Shown: positions 28,229 to 38,292, counted from the first letter of the stretch. The stretch: DNA of 64,000 nt from Lachnospiraceae bacterium (GCA_028689585.1 JAQVCW010000005.1:1-64000); one strand, 5' to 3'. Notes: generated by a model not told the origin, from the letters alone. A program made the numbers and translations.

Positions 28229-29011
28229 TTAAAGGTCATTTATTTTTTCTTTTATTTTTCGTTTTATCTTAAAAAAGAGATGTGTTGAATACTTCTCATT
28301 ATAAACCAGCAATTCATAGGCTTCCATAACCCCTGCTGAATACACAAATCCCAAAAGACCTATCGCGAATCCAAGAAAGACAAGGGAATGGTAGTCAGAC
28401 CATGCAATATTGCCTCTTTGAGTAAATGCCAAAAATACAAAACCTGAAATAAATAAGGTGGTACAGGGAATAGCCACTGCTACATACTTCTTTTTATTCA
28501 CAGCATATTCCCTGGATAGTTCTTTCAAATAATCGTAGTCAAATAAAAGCGGTTCTTGTTTTAATACCTTATATTGAATTTGCTCTGAGAACATCGCAAA
28601 TACAATGGAGATAATGCCGATGATTACACAAATTGCAATACCTAAATAGCGTAACATTGTATTTGCAGAAAACATTACGTACGGTATTCCTGCCAACGCC
28701 CAAAACATAAATCCAATCCCCATATACCGGCTCATTCTTTTCTCATTGGCGAGATATCCTTTTGCCATTTCTCTGCTTACATAATAACCTTTTTCATCAG
28801 CGTCTTTTTTAGATTTTTCGTCCTTTAGTAAAAAATCAGTTGACACTTCAAAAATATTGGATAACTGTAAGAGTTTTTCTGTTTCGGGAAAACCTTGATT
28901 ATTTTCCCATTTGCTGATTGCCTGCCTGGTTGTCCCAAGCTGTTCTGCCAGATTCTCTTGTGATAATCCTTTCTCTTTCCTCAATTTAAAAATCTTTTCG
29001 CCTAAATTCAT
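28229..29011 (-). CDS. XRE-family regulator with membrane domain
   Basis: 260 residues from the ATG at 29011 (AGGAGG upstream). An N-terminal Cro/CI helix-turn-helix ([38 protein letters not shown], residues 2-55) is followed by a linker and four to five helices (about 98-235): [31 protein letters not shown], and a pair around 180-215. This is a membrane-tethered repressor layout, common in Firmicutes near stress or transport genes. Divergent from module 2, which it might control. Ligand unknown. Confidence 0.85.
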   Translation of the reverse strand: MNLGEKIFKLRKEKGLSQENLAEQLGTTRQAISKWENNQGFPETEKLLQLSNIFEVSTDFLLKDEKSKKDADEKGYYVSREMAKGYLANEKRMSRYMGIGFMFWALAGIPYVMFSANTMLRYLGIAICVIIGIISIVFAMFSEQIQYKVLKQEPLLFDYDYLKELSREYAVNKKKYVAVAIPCTTLFISGFVFLAFTQRGNIAWSDYHSLVFLGFAIGLLGFVYSAGVMEAYELLVYNEKYSTHLFFKIKRKIKEKINDL

Positions 29012-29271
29012 ATTGTAAATTCCTCCTGTGATTTGATAGCAAAATTTTATCAAGTCACGTTGTCATTTTCTACCTTTCTTGAGATGCACCTTGTCAACTT
29101 GAAGTTGCAAGTATGCAGCAGGGCTAAAAATCACTTTTTCGCAAGTGTATGATTTCTGCTCTTAATTATAATACAATTCTTTTATTTTGTAACGACAAAA
29201 TTTATTCATAGGTTATCAATTGCTTTCATTCGGCTGACCACATATAATTAAGAAAACAAAAAATGAATTTA

Positions 29272-29302
29272 GGACATTTCTGCAACATTTGTGTTTTAGA
29301 AT
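29272..29302 (+). promoter_or_regulatory. Promoter with ACATTT direct-repeat operator, module 2 regulator
   Basis: GGACATTTCTGCAACATTT (29272-29290) contains two ACATTT half-sites spaced 11 bp, 17 bp upstream of a -10 TAGAAT (29297-29302). The same 19 bases recur at exactly the same distance before the transporter genes (31099). This points to autoregulation by the module 2 regulator. Confidence 0.6.
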
Positions 29303-29336
29303 GACTTATACGAATTACCGGAAAGGACGTGAACAC

Positions 29337-30023
29337 ATGAGGAAAATAATCATCATTGAAGATGATACCCTGTTAAATAGGACACTTTCCTATAATCTTG
29401 TCTCCGATGGCTATGAGGCAGCTTCCGCCTATACCTGCCTGGCAGCAAGGGAATTGCTGAAAAATAACTATCATTTAGTGCTGCTTGATATCAATCTGCC
29501 GGACGGAAACGGTCTTGATCTTTGCACCGAGATAAAGGAACGCTGCCCGGAAACCTATATTATATTTCTGACCGCCAATGACAAAGAAAGCGATATGCTA
29601 AAGGGGTATGAGGTCGGCGGTGCGGACTACATCACAAAACCGTTTTCTGTGGCGGTACTCTGTAAAAAGATTTCCGCTGTATTTGAAACAATGGAGCAGC
29701 ATCATCCCTGCCACGATTTATATGACGACGGCTTTTTGAGAATCGACTTTTCTGAGCAGAACGCAGCACTGAACGGGGAGCCGATAGACTTTACGCCAAA
29801 GGAATACCGCACCCTGCTTTTATTCGTTAAAAACAGAAAACTCATTTTAACAAAAACGCAGCTTTTAGAAAAACTGTGGGACATTGACAGCGATTTTGTG
29901 GATGAACATACATTAACCACAATCATAAGCCGCTTACGGAAAAAGATTGAAACGGACGAACACAAATATATCAAGACTGCTTACGGTATCGGCTATCAGT
30001 GGATCGGCGGTGAGCAGAAATGA
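29337..30023 (+). CDS. OmpR-family response regulator (module 2)
   Basis: 228 residues from the ATG at 29337 (GGAAAGGACGTG upstream). Receiver domain with IIEDDTLL, phospho-acceptor Asp in LVLLDINLPDGNGLDL, FLTANDKE and ITKPFSVAVL, then a winged helix ending IGYQWIGG. The stop overlaps the kinase start by 4 bases. First gene of the plus-strand module 2 and likely binder of the ACATTT repeats. Confidence 0.95.
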   Translation: MRKIIIIEDDTLLNRTLSYNLVSDGYEAASAYTCLAARELLKNNYHLVLLDINLPDGNGLDLCTEIKERCPETYIIFLTANDKESDMLKGYEVGGADYITKPFSVAVLCKKISAVFETMEQHHPCHDLYDDGFLRIDFSEQNAALNGEPIDFTPKEYRTLLLFVKNRKLILTKTQLLEKLWDIDSDFVDEHTLTTIISRLRKKIETDEHKYIKTAYGIGYQWIGGEQK

Positions 30024-31051
30024 AAATGCAGAGATATTCCGTCCGAAAGATTTTACTTGCGATTGTGATATATGCAGCTTTGACCGCTGCTGCTTTGCTG
30101 CTTGCCCTATATTTGCTTACGGGAAATGTCACCCTTGTCCTTTGCGGGCTGCTGCTTACCGCTGCCCTTTTTGCGTGGGGGGCGGTCTTTTTGAAATTTT
30201 TTCAAAAGAAGCTGTCCGAGTTTACCGACAGCCTGTGCCGGACACTGGACGGCATGATAGACGGCAGCGAAAAACCGGATATGGATTTTGATGCAGAAAC
30301 CTCTTTATCCCGTATCTCACACCGCTTAGAACGACTTTACAATATCATGCAGGCAAGCCACTGTAAAATTAAGGATGAAAAAGCAGAACTGCAGTCCTTG
30401 ATATCAGATATTTCCCACCAAACGAAAACACCGATTGCCAACCTCAAAATGGTAAACGATACGCTCTTGACGCGAACCATGCCGGAGGAAAAGCAGCGGG
30501 AATTTCTACAGGCGATGGGGAGCCAGCTTGACAAATTAGATTTTCTCATTCAGGCAATGGTCAAGACTTCCCGCCTGGAAACCGGAATCATCACCCTTGA
30601 AAAGAAACAGGCTTTATTTGCCGACACGCTGACGATTGCTGTTAATGGCGTTCTTGCCACCATGGAAAAAAAGAAAATTGCGCTATCTGTGAATTGCCCG
30701 GAGAAACTGATGCTATTTCATGACAGCCGATGGACAGCAGAAGCCCTGTATAACCTTCTGGATAATGCAGTAAAATACACTCCCGCCGGGGGCAGTATCA
30801 GCGTGAGCGTGCATGAATGGGAAATGTATCTGAAGGTGGATGTGACTGACACAGGCAAGGGTATTTCCGAAAGTGAGCAAGGAGCTATTTTTAAACGGTT
30901 TTACCGGGAGGAAGCGGTACACGATATAGACGGAATAGGAATAGGCCTTTACCTTGCCCGCGAGATTATCACCATGCAGGGAGGCTATATCAAAGTCACT
31001 TCCACTGCCCCAAAAGGCTCTACGTTCTCCGTTTTTTTGCCAAAAAAATGA
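30020..31051 (+). CDS. Sensor histidine kinase (module 2)
   Basis: 343 residues. Two helices at about 12-35 and 38-60 with almost no loop between them, then a linker and kinase core: H box ISDISHQTKTPIANLKM, N box YNLLDNAVKYTPAGG, G boxes DTGKGISESEQGAIFKRFYRE and GIGIGLYLAREII. The lack of an external sensor suggests input through the partner transporter. Overlaps the regulator gene by 4 bases. Confidence 0.93.
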   Translation: MKMQRYSVRKILLAIVIYAALTAAALLLALYLLTGNVTLVLCGLLLTAALFAWGAVFLKFFQKKLSEFTDSLCRTLDGMIDGSEKPDMDFDAETSLSRISHRLERLYNIMQASHCKIKDEKAELQSLISDISHQTKTPIANLKMVNDTLLTRTMPEEKQREFLQAMGSQLDKLDFLIQAMVKTSRLETGIITLEKKQALFADTLTIAVNGVLATMEKKKIALSVNCPEKLMLFHDSRWTAEALYNLLDNAVKYTPAGGSISVSVHEWEMYLKVDVTDTGKGISESEQGAIFKRFYREEAVHDIDGIGIGLYLAREIITMQGGYIKVTSTAPKGSTFSVFLPKK

Positions 31052-31090
31052 AATGTCTTAAAATTGAAGCAATGCAAGGTGTTTTTTTAT

Positions 31091-31129
31091 GACATTTGGG
31101 ACATTTCTGCAACATTTTGGCTTTATGAT
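31091..31129 (+). promoter_or_regulatory. Promoter with three ACATTT half-sites before the module 2 transporter
   Basis: Half-sites ACATTT at 31092, 31101 and 31112, the last two within the same 19-base box as upstream of the regulator gene, precede a -10 TATGAT (31124-31129) by 17 bp. An inverted AAATGTC lies at 31051-31057. The ABC genes therefore seem to have their own regulated promoter. Confidence 0.6.
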
Positions 31130-31162
31130 ATGCCTATCAAATAAAGAAGGGCAGGTATTTTA

Positions 31163-31828
31163 ATGAATATCTTACAAACAACTGATTTGAAAAAGTATTA
31201 CGGCACCGAGCCGAATATTACCCGCGCCCTCGACGGCGTGACTTTTGCTGTGGAGCAGGGGGAATTTGTGGCCGTGGTCGGCACATCCGGCAGCGGCAAA
31301 TCTACATTGCTGCACATGATGGGCGGACTTGATATTCCAACTTCCGGTTCCGTCTATGTACGAGATAAGGAACTGGCAAGGATGAACGACGAACAGCTTA
31401 CTATTTTCCGCCGTCGTAATATCGGTTTTATCTTCCAGAACTATAATCTTGTCCCGATCCTGAATGTGTATGAGAACATCGTCCTGCCGGTGGAACTGGA
31501 CGGGGACACCGAAGATCAGAAGTTTATGGAGGAAATTGTTCATCTGCTGGGTCTGGAAGATAAATTGAAAAATATGCCGAACAATCTTTCCGGCGGCCAG
31601 CAGCAGCGTGTGGCTATCGCCCGCGCTCTTGTGACGAAGCCCGCGATTGTCTTGGCGGATGAGCCTACCGGAAATCTCGACAGCCATACGAGTGCCGATG
31701 TGTTAGGGCTTTTGAAGCGTACCGGCAGCGAGTTCAGCCAAACTATCGTAATGATTACCCACAACAGCGAAATTGCCCAGCTTGCCGACCGCATTGTGCG
31801 AATCGAGGACGGCAAGATTGTGGAGTGA
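31163..31828 (+). CDS. ABC transporter ATP-binding protein (module 2)
   Basis: 221 residues, MacB-like: Walker A GTSGSGKST, Q loop FQNYNLVPILNVYENIV, signature LSGGQQQRVAIARALV, Walker B IVLADEPTGNLD, H loop MITHNSE. Encoded 12 bp before its permease. Preceded by its own operator-containing promoter. Confidence 0.95.
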   Translation: MNILQTTDLKKYYGTEPNITRALDGVTFAVEQGEFVAVVGTSGSGKSTLLHMMGGLDIPTSGSVYVRDKELARMNDEQLTIFRRRNIGFIFQNYNLVPILNVYENIVLPVELDGDTEDQKFMEEIVHLLGLEDKLKNMPNNLSGGQQQRVAIARALVTKPAIVLADEPTGNLDSHTSADVLGLLKRTGSEFSQTIVMITHNSEIAQLADRIVRIEDGKIVE

Positions 31829-31840
31829 GGAGGTAGCAAT

Positions 31841-34249
31841 ATGACGTTACCATTTGAAAATGATACAGATACTATAGTAAAAAAACTTGCAAAAACAAGT
31901 GTCAAGAGCGATAAGCAAAGACTTTTATATACCTCTACTACGGTCGCGATTGCCGTTGCTTTAATTATGACTTTAGCTTGTACGATGTTTGCAGCACAGC
32001 ACAAAATGTCTATTCAAGCAGAAAAAACGCCCCAGGCATTTCTATCTCATATCAATGCGGATACTTACGATAAGTTAAAGCATGATGAGAGCATCGGAAA
32101 AATAATTTCTCAATATGCCTTTGAAAAAGTAAAATATTATGACGAGGTATCTTTGCAGGCGGTCTTTTGTGACGACCCGGCGTACTTCTCTGATACAACT
32201 CTCACGGGAAAACTCCCCCAAAAGAGCAACGAAATTGTGCTGACATCGGGCAGTCTTGCATATTTACCGGAAGGCATTGCCGTCGGAAGTCATTTGCCGT
32301 TGAATTTAGGAACAGGCGAAAATGATTACATTGTATCGGGTATCATTGAATTGGCTTCGGAACGGGCGAGGAATATTGGCGTTTACTGTTCGGAAGAATA
32401 CCTGCTTGAAGCAGTTGCAGCAGAAAATATTGATTATACACTACTCCTTTTTTGGAATAATCCAAAAGATTTGAGCCAGGAAGATGTTGCCGCAGATTTA
32501 ACACAGCTTTCTGAAAAATATAATATTCCATCAAATGATACCTCTATTAGTTCACGATACTTTTCTCTTGCATCCCGTAATATAGATATTCAAGAATTGC
32601 TTAAAATTTTACTGGCTGCACTGGTTGTCTTTTTTGCCGCGGCTGTGGTGATTTATAATATTTTCTATATTTCGATCAGCAGAAAAACGCAGGAATACGG
32701 TCAGCTTAGGACGATTGGAATGACACCGCGACAGGTTAAGAAGATGATTTCTGCCGAGGGTAAAAAAATTGCAATGCCGGGTATTGCATCAGGTATAATA
32801 GTCGGCGCAGCTATCGGCAGCTTTGTTCAGCCGGAGGGCTGGTACTGGCTTAATACAGTGATTGCCGCACTGATTGCGTTTGTGTTTGGCGTCTTGACGA
32901 TCAAAATCAGTATTTATTCACCTGCAAAAATGGCAGGCAAAATTTCACCTATGGAGGCTGTGAGTTATTCGGGTTATTCCAACGAAAAAATCAGTGGAAA
33001 CGGCAAACGGCATAAAATCACGCCCTTTACACTGGCAAAGCTTAATCTTGTTCGCAATAAGAAAAAGACGGCTTTAACGATATTATCCCTTGGGTTATGC
33101 GGCGTCATGCTGATTGCCTGTGCAAGTATACGTAATTCGCTGTCGGAAACAAATATGGCAAGAACAGGCGAATTTCAATATGGGGATTTTAAGTTAGAGT
33201 TCGAGGGCAACAGCTCCATGATAGACAGTTTAGGCGGTGAAGCAAAAAATTATAACAGAGCGGCATTGCAGGCAAACAGCAATGTTTTTTCCGCAGAGCT
33301 GAAGCAAAAGGTTTTATCCATTGACGGTGTGAAAGACATCAAGGAATGGTTTGGTACAACTGCACTCTTTTACATAAATGGTAAGAAAGACCAAACCACA
33401 ATTTGGGGATATACCGAAGATGAATTATCCAAAATGGAGAACAATTTAGTTTCGGGTACAGCTAATATGGCGGAACTGGAACAGGGAAATGGTATTATTG
33501 TCAATATCGCGGAAAATGCTCCGCAGACGGTGTATCATTGGACACCGCAGCTTGGAGATGAAGTCACTCTTTCATTTTGGAGTAAAAGCGGAATACCTGT
33601 TATAAAGACTTTTACTATTATGGGAATTACTGACGGGAAAGATGGTTTCTCAAACATTTTCAGGCTGCCATTCGATGAATTGCAAAAAGTAACAGATTAT
33701 GACATTACTTCCGATTGGGAAATCATAACGGAAAATGCAAAAGAGGATACTGTAGAAACGGCTCTGCAGGATGTGGTAAAAAATGCCCCCGAATTATCAT
33801 TAAATACGCTGCAGGAATATGTGAATACACTGTCCGGGCAATATCGGAGCGGAATTTTTACGATATATGTACTCGTGTTATTCCTTGGGGTCTTTGGGAT
33901 TATCAATTTAGTCAATCTCACGGGGACAAACCAAATCATACGAAAGAACGAAAGCGGTATCATGCTGGCAGTGGGATTGACAAAACGACAGCTTAGGAGT
34001 TCAAGGATTTATGAGGGCGAATTGCTGGTTATCAGTTCCGCATTGATTGCTTCTGCCATTGGTATTCCTTTGGGCTATCGGGTTACTAACACATTCAAGA
34101 TGATTGGTGCTGTAGAACAGTATTTGTTTCCGCTCAGGGAATATCTGATTTTTATTTTTGTGTTGTGTTTTGTTGAGCTTGCATTGGAACTGCTGTTAAA
34201 CCGTTCTCTAAAGAAGGAGTCCTTAGTCGAACTATTAAGAAATAAGTAA
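31841..34249 (+). CDS. ABC transporter permease with two FtsX domains (module 2)
   Basis: 802 residues. A helix near 35-55, a periplasmic-side domain of about 170 residues, an FtsX triplet near 250-370 (ISRKTQEYGQLRTIGMTPRQVKKM), a central loop around 420-660, and a C-terminal FtsX set near 665-795 (IRKNESGIMLAVGLTKRQL). This large MacB/YknZ-type arrangement suits handling of peptides or lipids at the membrane. Substrate unknown. GGAGGTAGCA precedes the ATG. Confidence 0.9.
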   Translation: MTLPFENDTDTIVKKLAKTSVKSDKQRLLYTSTTVAIAVALIMTLACTMFAAQHKMSIQAEKTPQAFLSHINADTYDKLKHDESIGKIISQYAFEKVKYYDEVSLQAVFCDDPAYFSDTTLTGKLPQKSNEIVLTSGSLAYLPEGIAVGSHLPLNLGTGENDYIVSGIIELASERARNIGVYCSEEYLLEAVAAENIDYTLLLFWNNPKDLSQEDVAADLTQLSEKYNIPSNDTSISSRYFSLASRNIDIQELLKILLAALVVFFAAAVVIYNIFYISISRKTQEYGQLRTIGMTPRQVKKMISAEGKKIAMPGIASGIIVGAAIGSFVQPEGWYWLNTVIAALIAFVFGVLTIKISIYSPAKMAGKISPMEAVSYSGYSNEKISGNGKRHKITPFTLAKLNLVRNKKKTALTILSLGLCGVMLIACASIRNSLSETNMARTGEFQYGDFKLEFEGNSSMIDSLGGEAKNYNRAALQANSNVFSAELKQKVLSIDGVKDIKEWFGTTALFYINGKKDQTTIWGYTEDELSKMENNLVSGTANMAELEQGNGIIVNIAENAPQTVYHWTPQLGDEVTLSFWSKSGIPVIKTFTIMGITDGKDGFSNIFRLPFDELQKVTDYDITSDWEIITENAKEDTVETALQDVVKNAPELSLNTLQEYVNTLSGQYRSGIFTIYVLVLFLGVFGIINLVNLTGTNQIIRKNESGIMLAVGLTKRQLRSSRIYEGELLVISSALIASAIGIPLGYRVTNTFKMIGAVEQYLFPLREYLIFIFVLCFVELALELLLNRSLKKESLVELLRNK

Positions 34250-34277
34250 TTCGCAATATTGTAGATTTTTCAAGTTG

Positions 34278-34358
34278 GATATGGTAAGATATAGTGCTGT
34301 TAAATTTTTTGAGCCATTTTTTGAGGGACGCAATAAAATTTATTCACCATACCATATC
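34278..34358 (+). terminator. Inverted repeat after the module 2 permease
   Basis: A 9-bp repeat GATATGGTA / TACCATATC separated by 63 bases lies between module 2 and the GGDEF gene, with TTTTTTGAGCC inside the loop. It may be a long-stem terminator or simply secondary structure; the T-run position is atypical. Confidence 0.3.
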
Positions 34359-34447
34359 GCCCCTCTTTGTTTATATACTTTGTATTCTATCATGGTGGAA
34401 ATTTCTGAATATGATAGATTGTGAAATTATCTGGAAAAGAGGCTTCT

Positions 34448-36088
34448 ATGAAAAAAAAGCGGGCAATTGTGTTTATTTCCTCCATACTTATAATATATCT
34501 GGCCATGCTCGGGCTTTCCATCTCCAACCGGGAGGCTGCTGTACTGCCCAAGGCGGTCGATGAGCAGATTGTGCTGGCTAAAGATGGCGAGCTGATCAGC
34601 AGCGGGCAGCGCACAAAAATTGTCCTGCCTGACTATTTTGATGTGATGGGGGAAACGCGGCTGCAATTCACACTGGATTACGCCTTTTCCGGTCGAACGG
34701 TTCCATCGCTGATTTTGCAGGCCAATCATACGTTTATGACGATTTTGCTTGACGGGGAGGTCCTTTACCGCGTTGAGCCGCAGACGTATTCGCTGGGCAA
34801 CTATTTCACCCATATCCCCCTGCCGCAGAAGGTGAGTAATGGACAACTGGAAATTCGCGTCACCGTGCCTGAAAACGGACTGACCCGCGTTTCAATGCCT
34901 GAGCTGATCATCGCCAATGAGTCAGTTTTTCTCAGGCAGCAAGTGCTGCGGGATATTCCGGCTCTTGTGCTCAACATTCTGATTCTGCTCAGCGGGCTGA
35001 TTCTCATGGCTCTCTCGCTGATGGCCCGCAAGGGGATTGACCTTTACAAAATGCTGCTGCGCGGCTTTCTGGCGATTAACTGCGGACTATATTTTATGTG
35101 CGAAACCTATAGCATCGTATACCTTGCGTCTAACTCACGGATCGTCTATCTGGTGGATATGCTGTCCTTTGCTATGCTGGGGCCACCACTGCTGGCTGTT
35201 TTCGGCTGGGAGTTGGAGGATTGGCGCGGAAAACTGCTGAAGTCCATTGCGGGAATCGGCATGATTGCAGCGCTGGCGGAGCTGGCAGTATCGCTGCTTT
35301 GCGGCATCGAATTGCGGCGGCTTTTGCCGGTGACACACGCAGTACAGATTGTGGGGATTTTAGCGGTGATTACCTGTATTGTATATGGTCTTATCCGCAA
35401 AAAGAGTAATCCCGGGCTTTATTTCGGGGGATTAATTGCACTGACCGGTGCGGTTGATCTTACTTTGTTCTTATGTGAAATCGGAGAAAACAATGTATTT
35501 TTCCTGAAGATTGGTATTTTGTCCTATTTGTTTTATCAAATGTATCAATTTGTCCGCTTACTCATGCAGCACAGTGCGGAGGCGGCGCGGGAATCCTATT
35601 ATAAAACGCTGGCATTTCAGGATCCGCTTTCGCGCTGTTATTCACGTGCGGCGTTTGAACTGGACAAGAGCGCATGGTGTGGGGAGGCTGTACGCACCGC
35701 ATTTTTCATGGATCTGAATAACTTAAAAGCAACCAACGATCTCTATGGACACGGTGCGGGTGATCAACTGATCCGTGCGTTTGGTGACGTGCTCAACTGC
35801 GTGTTCTTATCCGTTGGAAAATGCTACCGCGTGGGCGGTGACGAATTCTGGGTGTTCTGTGATGGTCTGCCTCCCGGCAAGGCTGACGAAATGATACACG
35901 CAGTGAAGCAGGCCACCGAATCGTACAATTGTCACAGTTCCCTGCCAGCCACGCTGAGCTACGCCATCGGCATGTGTGATACCAGAGAAACACAGGGGGA
36001 TTTAGAACGCACCATTGAACTTGCTGACGCACGAATGTATGAAAACAAGCGCATCATAAAGCAGCTATCCCATGTTCCTTTACAATAA
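34448..36088 (+). CDS. Membrane GGDEF protein, probable diguanylate cyclase
   Basis: 546 residues from the ATG at 34448. An N-terminal helix and an extracytoplasmic domain (about 25-165) precede a run of seven hydrophobic helices (about 170-375), a layout like the 7TMR-DISM receptors. The C-terminal GGDEF domain has CYRVGGDEFWVF near residue 470, so the active-site motif is intact. The usual RxxD inhibitory site just upstream is replaced by Leu-Ser-Val-Gly, so product feedback inhibition is not expected. Predicted to make cyclic di-GMP in response to an external ligand. GC is slightly higher than its module 2 neighbours. Confidence 0.88.
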   Translation: MKKKRAIVFISSILIIYLAMLGLSISNREAAVLPKAVDEQIVLAKDGELISSGQRTKIVLPDYFDVMGETRLQFTLDYAFSGRTVPSLILQANHTFMTILLDGEVLYRVEPQTYSLGNYFTHIPLPQKVSNGQLEIRVTVPENGLTRVSMPELIIANESVFLRQQVLRDIPALVLNILILLSGLILMALSLMARKGIDLYKMLLRGFLAINCGLYFMCETYSIVYLASNSRIVYLVDMLSFAMLGPPLLAVFGWELEDWRGKLLKSIAGIGMIAALAELAVSLLCGIELRRLLPVTHAVQIVGILAVITCIVYGLIRKKSNPGLYFGGLIALTGAVDLTLFLCEIGENNVFFLKIGILSYLFYQMYQFVRLLMQHSAEAARESYYKTLAFQDPLSRCYSRAAFELDKSAWCGEAVRTAFFMDLNNLKATNDLYGHGAGDQLIRAFGDVLNCVFLSVGKCYRVGGDEFWVFCDGLPPGKADEMIHAVKQATESYNCHSSLPATLSYAIGMCDTRETQGDLERTIELADARMYENKRIIKQLSHVPLQ

Positions 36089-36104
36089 CCAAGGTATTGG
36101 CAAG

Positions 36105-36851
36105 CTATACTTCATTTGTAATTTCATAAGTAACATATGAGTGGGAAAGGTGATATCCTAATTTTTCCGCTAAATGAACTGACCTCAAGTCATGGGCATC
36201 CCAGCTCGGGTAAATGTTTTTAGCCAGGCATTCCAAAATCAGCCTGGCCCCGCATACCGTTGCAAGTCCCTTTCCTCTGTACTCCGGTTTTGTATCTATC
36301 TCAATTTCAATCCCATTTCGATACACCCCATAGGGGGAAGCACCGGAAACCAGTTTGCCGCAGTGTAGGATTGCCACACCGATTGCATGATTTTGATATT
36401 CGGAATAATCCTTAAATTGTGAACATAAATCTGCGGACCAGCTTTCACTTTGAGCCGATTTGAAAATGTTACTGTCAAACAATCTGATCTCATAGTCGTT
36501 ATCAAGGGATGCCACATATGATTTCAGCTTTTCTTTGTCAAAAACATCCGGCTCCTTTTTAATGGCATAGCGCAATACCTTCTTTGCTTTTTTGGCAAAA
36601 ACAAGTTCTATCAGTGTTTGCCACTCTTCGTTCCTGGGTACGATCAGCTTAAAGCGGTCCATAGATATGGAGTTAAGCAAATGCTCATTGGGCAGTCCTG
36701 CGCAGAAACTGAAGTCACCATGATCAATAATTGCCGATTTTGGATCGTTTTCATCATCCGTGATCAAGGTACCCATATATCCCTGCAGGCAAGACCATAT
36801 CAACGCTTCCTCCCAATTTTCGAATAGTGCAGTTACTTTTTCGTTGTACAT
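36105..36851 (-). CDS. GNAT acetyltransferase (zwittermicin-resistance type)
   Basis: 248 residues from the ATG at 36851, preceded by GGAGGG. The N-terminal half is family-specific (EEALIWSCLQGYMGTLITDDENDPKSAII) and the C-terminal half carries a GNAT acetyl-CoA site: EIEIDTKPEYRGKGLATVCGARLI with the R/Q-x-x-G-x-G/A motif. This matches the GNAT_acetyltran family, in which some members acetylate antibiotics. Substrate unknown. Convergent with the GGDEF gene. Confidence 0.82.
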   Translation of the reverse strand: MYNEKVTALFENWEEALIWSCLQGYMGTLITDDENDPKSAIIDHGDFSFCAGLPNEHLLNSISMDRFKLIVPRNEEWQTLIELVFAKKAKKVLRYAIKKEPDVFDKEKLKSYVASLDNDYEIRLFDSNIFKSAQSESWSADLCSQFKDYSEYQNHAIGVAILHCGKLVSGASPYGVYRNGIEIEIDTKPEYRGKGLATVCGARLILECLAKNIYPSWDAHDLRSVHLAEKLGYHLSHSYVTYEITNEV

Positions 36852-37101
36852 CTTATGCCCTCCTCCGGTCAATCGAATATAAATTCTTTATTTTCGTATC
36901 CTGTATTCCTGTCTGATTTTATTATAATCCCTATCTCAATGAATTGGAAATCAAAATCAGTTCAGTTTACAAATATTTTTACTGCAATTTACAATAGCAG
37001 GACTTTGGTTTTTACATCACTGTGTTAGACTCTTCCTGATTTAATAATTTTGCCGTCAAATGAAAAAGGCGGCTGAAAATGGAAAAAAGAAGGAGAACAT
37101 T

Positions 37102-37989
37102 ATGAAAAAGAGATTAGCAGTATTGGGTATTTCCGCAGTGATGATGACGGGCCTGATTTCCGGTTTGACTGCAGGAGCAGCAGAAGTATCGTACGAGGAG
37201 CAGTCTATTGGCCTGGAGGGTGTTGCTAATGCAAGACAACTGGGAGGATATATCGGCGCAGATGGAAAAAAAGTAAAAGAGAATCTTTTGCTCAGAACCG
37301 GAAAACTGACGGATGCTACGCAAGCAGATCTTGCAAAGCTGACGGATACTTATCATGTAACAAAAATTATTGATTTTCGTACCTCATTTGAAAAAGAAGA
37401 AGCTCCGGATCCAGAAGTAGCGGGAGCAGAAAACCTGTGGATTTCCATCCTGGAAGAGGAAGGAGATACTTCTAATCTGGCAGCTACGGTATCTTCTTCT
37501 GCAGATCCGGTACAGATGCTGATTGATTATGCGAAAAGCGGAAAAGTTGAGACAATGTATACTGATATTGTTGTCAATGAACACAGCCAGGCAGGCTACA
37601 CACAGTTCTTTGACGAACTGCTGAATCAGGAAGACGGTGCGATACTCTGGCATTGTACCGGAGGAAAAGACCGGGCCGGGCTGGCAACAGTCTTACTGCT
37701 CTCCGCTCTCGGTGTAGAGGAAGATACCATTATGGCTGATTTTGAACTTTCTAATGTGGCTTATCAGGACAACATCGCATATATGGTACAAATGGCAGAA
37801 GAAAAAGGATGCACGGAAGACGAAGTAGCCGGCGTAAAGAATCTTTCTGGTGTTAATGCAGAATATATGCAGAATGCACTGGATCTGATTGACGATGAAT
37901 ACGGCTCCATGCAGGAATATTTAAATAATCAACTGGATGTTTCAGAAGAAGACATTGCAGCCCTGCAGGCAAAATATCTGGAAAACTAG
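37102..37989 (+). CDS. Secreted tyrosine phosphatase-like protein
   Basis: 295 residues from the ATG at 37102, with AAGGAG upstream. A Sec signal peptide (MKKRLAVLGISAVMMTGLIS then AGAAEV) indicates secretion. The phosphatase domain opens with LEGVANARQLGGY and the catalytic P-loop is HCTGGKDRAG near residue 190 (HCX5R). FRTSFEKEEAPDPE supplies the conserved Arg region. It belongs to the Y_phosphatase3 (Tps) group of protein or lipid phosphatases. A terminator follows the stop, so it appears monocistronic. Confidence 0.88.
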   Translation: MKKRLAVLGISAVMMTGLISGLTAGAAEVSYEEQSIGLEGVANARQLGGYIGADGKKVKENLLLRTGKLTDATQADLAKLTDTYHVTKIIDFRTSFEKEEAPDPEVAGAENLWISILEEEGDTSNLAATVSSSADPVQMLIDYAKSGKVETMYTDIVVNEHSQAGYTQFFDELLNQEDGAILWHCTGGKDRAGLATVLLLSALGVEEDTIMADFELSNVAYQDNIAYMVQMAEEKGCTEDEVAGVKNLSGVNAEYMQNALDLIDDEYGSMQEYLNNQLDVSEEDIAALQAKYLEN

Positions 37990-38039
37990 AAGCAGTTCTG
38001 CTTCGCCTGATTTTTGATCAATTATAGTTATGAAGAAGA

Positions 38040-38078
38040 AAACTATCAGAATGCCTGTCCGGCGGCTGATAGTTTTTT
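38040..38078 (+). terminator. Rho-independent terminator of the secreted phosphatase
   Basis: A 10-bp stem AAACTATCAG / CTGATAGTTT with a 16-base loop is followed directly by TTTTATTTTT. The remaining 215 bases before the next gene hold a TATAAT-like element near 38213 and no other gene. Confidence 0.85.
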
Positions 38079-38292
38079 TATTTTTATTTCAATTATACTG
38101 TGTACTTTTTCGAACGGCATATCAGAACCAGAATCCCACCCATGACAAAAATTTTATGAATTTTTCCAGTAATTTCAGCTTGGCTTAAGAGGAAATTTAG
38201 AATTCTGAGATATAATATAACTTATAGCAAGTGATTTGAGGCAGGTTTTGCTTCTCATAAAGAAAATAATAATATAAGAGGTGTGATATTGT

